A stretch of DNA of 21,286 bases from GCA-2733415 sp965178635 (GTDB lineage Bacteria; Bacteroidota; Bacteroidia; Flavobacteriales; Flavobacteriaceae), in the NCBI GenBank assembly GCA_965178635.1, contig CBCXVT010000007.1, forward strand, positions 1 through 21,286, written 5' to 3'. Positions 20,564 to 21,286 of the stretch are shown here, one piece after another. Under the pieces are notes generated by a model. That model had not been told where the DNA came from and searched no databases. It worked only from the letters and a program-made list of their open reading frames with translations. How positions within the stretch are numbered: position 1 is the first letter of the stretch; each line of letters begins with the position of its first letter. Made by a program: the position numbers and the translations under genes.

Positions 20564-21286
20564 ATGCAACGCGACGAACAAATTTTTGAGTTAATTCAAG
20601 AAGAGAAAGACAGACAATTAGAAGGTTTAGAACTTATTGCTTCTGAGAACTTTGTAAGTGACCAAGTTATGGAAGCTGCTGGTTTCTGTACTGACAAATA
20701 AATATGCTGAAGGATATCCTGGAAAACGTTATTACGGTGGATGTGAAGTAGTAGATGAAGTAGAGCAATTGGCTATTGATCGTGCTAAAGCTTTATTTGG
20801 AGCTGCTTACGTAAACGTACAACCACACTCAGGATCACAAGCAAATACTGCTGTGTTTTTCGCGTGTTTAAAACCAGGAGATAAAATTTTAGGATTCCGA
20901 TTTATCGCATGGTGGACATTTAACTCATGGTTCATCAGTTAATTTTTCTGGTAGATTATACACACCATCATTCTATGGAGTTGAAGAAGCTACAGGGATG
21001 TTGGATTATGATAAAATAGAAGCGAAGGCTATTGAAGAGCAACCAAAATTAAATCATTGCTGGTGCATCTGCATATTCAAGAGATATCGATTTCAAAAAA
21101 TTTAGAGCTATTGCTGATAAAGTAGGCGCTATTCTTTTAGCAGATATATCGCATCCTGCAGGACTAATTGCTAAAGGAATTTTAAACGATCCGTTACCAC
21201 ATTGTCATATTGTAACAACAACAACTCATAAGACGTTAGAGGTCCGAGAGGAGGGATGATTATGATGGGACAAGATTTTGAAAATC
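20564..21286 (+). pseudogene. glyA: Serine hydroxymethyltransferase, 5' part, with four single-base indels as read
   Basis: GlyA converts serine and tetrahydrofolate to glycine and methylene-tetrahydrofolate with PLP. Reading starts at ATG 20564 (MQRDEQIFELIQEEKDRQLE) and hits a stop at 20701. Four one-base corrections restore a continuous SHMT to the window edge: an extra T in 20683-20685, an extra C at 20897-20898, an extra A in 21051-21053 and a missing A after 21238. Corrected motifs are ELIASENFVS, KYAEGYPGKRYYGG, NVQPHSGSQAN, DLSHGGHLTHG and the PLP-lysine block TTTTHKTLRGPRGG. The residues between the indels are fully conserved in pattern. The errors sit mostly in homopolymers, and clustering at the window end suggests poor sequence rather than decay. 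The 3' end is outside the window. This is normally an essential gene. Confidence 0.9.

Overview
The window looks like a stretch of a low-GC Bacteroidetes chromosome, most likely a member of the Flavobacteriaceae. The evidence is AT-rich intergenic DNA, starts without Shine-Dalgarno sequences, several exact TAnnTTTG -7 promoter boxes, a bicarbonate-independent (Asp-type) MenB, a bacillithiol-linked BrxC/YtxJ protein and a MKNLLFTLL...AQVGIGTTTP-type exported tail-fibre protein. No tRNA, rRNA, CRISPR array, transposase or prophage was seen, and no stretch over 300 bases lacks a gene.

Layout. 1-835 (-): 5' part of an exported papain-fold (bleomycin-hydrolase-like) peptidase. It diverges from 897-4304 (+): menB and menA of menaquinone synthesis, then a hybrid substrate-binding-domain histidine kinase broken by one extra G. 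4434-5162 (+): a LytTR response regulator, the likely partner. 5198-7055 (-): a DUF4268 protein, a ZIP metal transporter and a SAM methyltransferase, tightly packed. 7160-8784 (+): a THUMP RNA methyltransferase and a small secreted Cys/Lys protein made of two 39-residue repeats. 8837-11053 (-): two paralogous membrane-anchored AraC-type regulators. 11256-13226 (+): a secreted 656-residue tail-fibre-like protein with a C-terminal S74-type chaperone domain. 13324-15903 (-): clpB, divergent from the bacilliredoxin brxC (16057-16446, +). 16510-17710 (-): an SPFH membrane protein, a 52-residue DUF4177 protein and a 57-residue Arc-like ribbon-helix-helix protein. 17860-19044 (-): a lipoprotein. 19150-20442 (-): fumarylacetoacetase. 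20564-end (+): glyA, carrying four single-base indels.

Most content is housekeeping: quinone synthesis, tyrosine catabolism, one-carbon metabolism, protein quality control and rRNA modification. The accessory interest lies in three candidate regulatory modules. (a) The AraC pair faces a promoter with two GTTTTrGTACAT direct repeats exactly 21 bp apart, next to the S74-domain surface protein, with an orphan terminator-like hairpin in the same gap. (b) The SPFH-DUF4177-Arc operon has TGATAT repeats spaced 11 bp in front of it, fitting autoregulation by the ribbon-helix-helix protein. (c) The clpB/brxC divergent region has two identical CATTTTGACT repeats that may couple a heat-shock chaperone to thiol-redox repair. 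None of these is proven by sequence alone.

Quality note: the last ~720 bases contain four homopolymer-type indels in an otherwise perfectly conserved glyA, and one similar extra base interrupts the kinase. Sequence or assembly error near a contig end is the simplest explanation.
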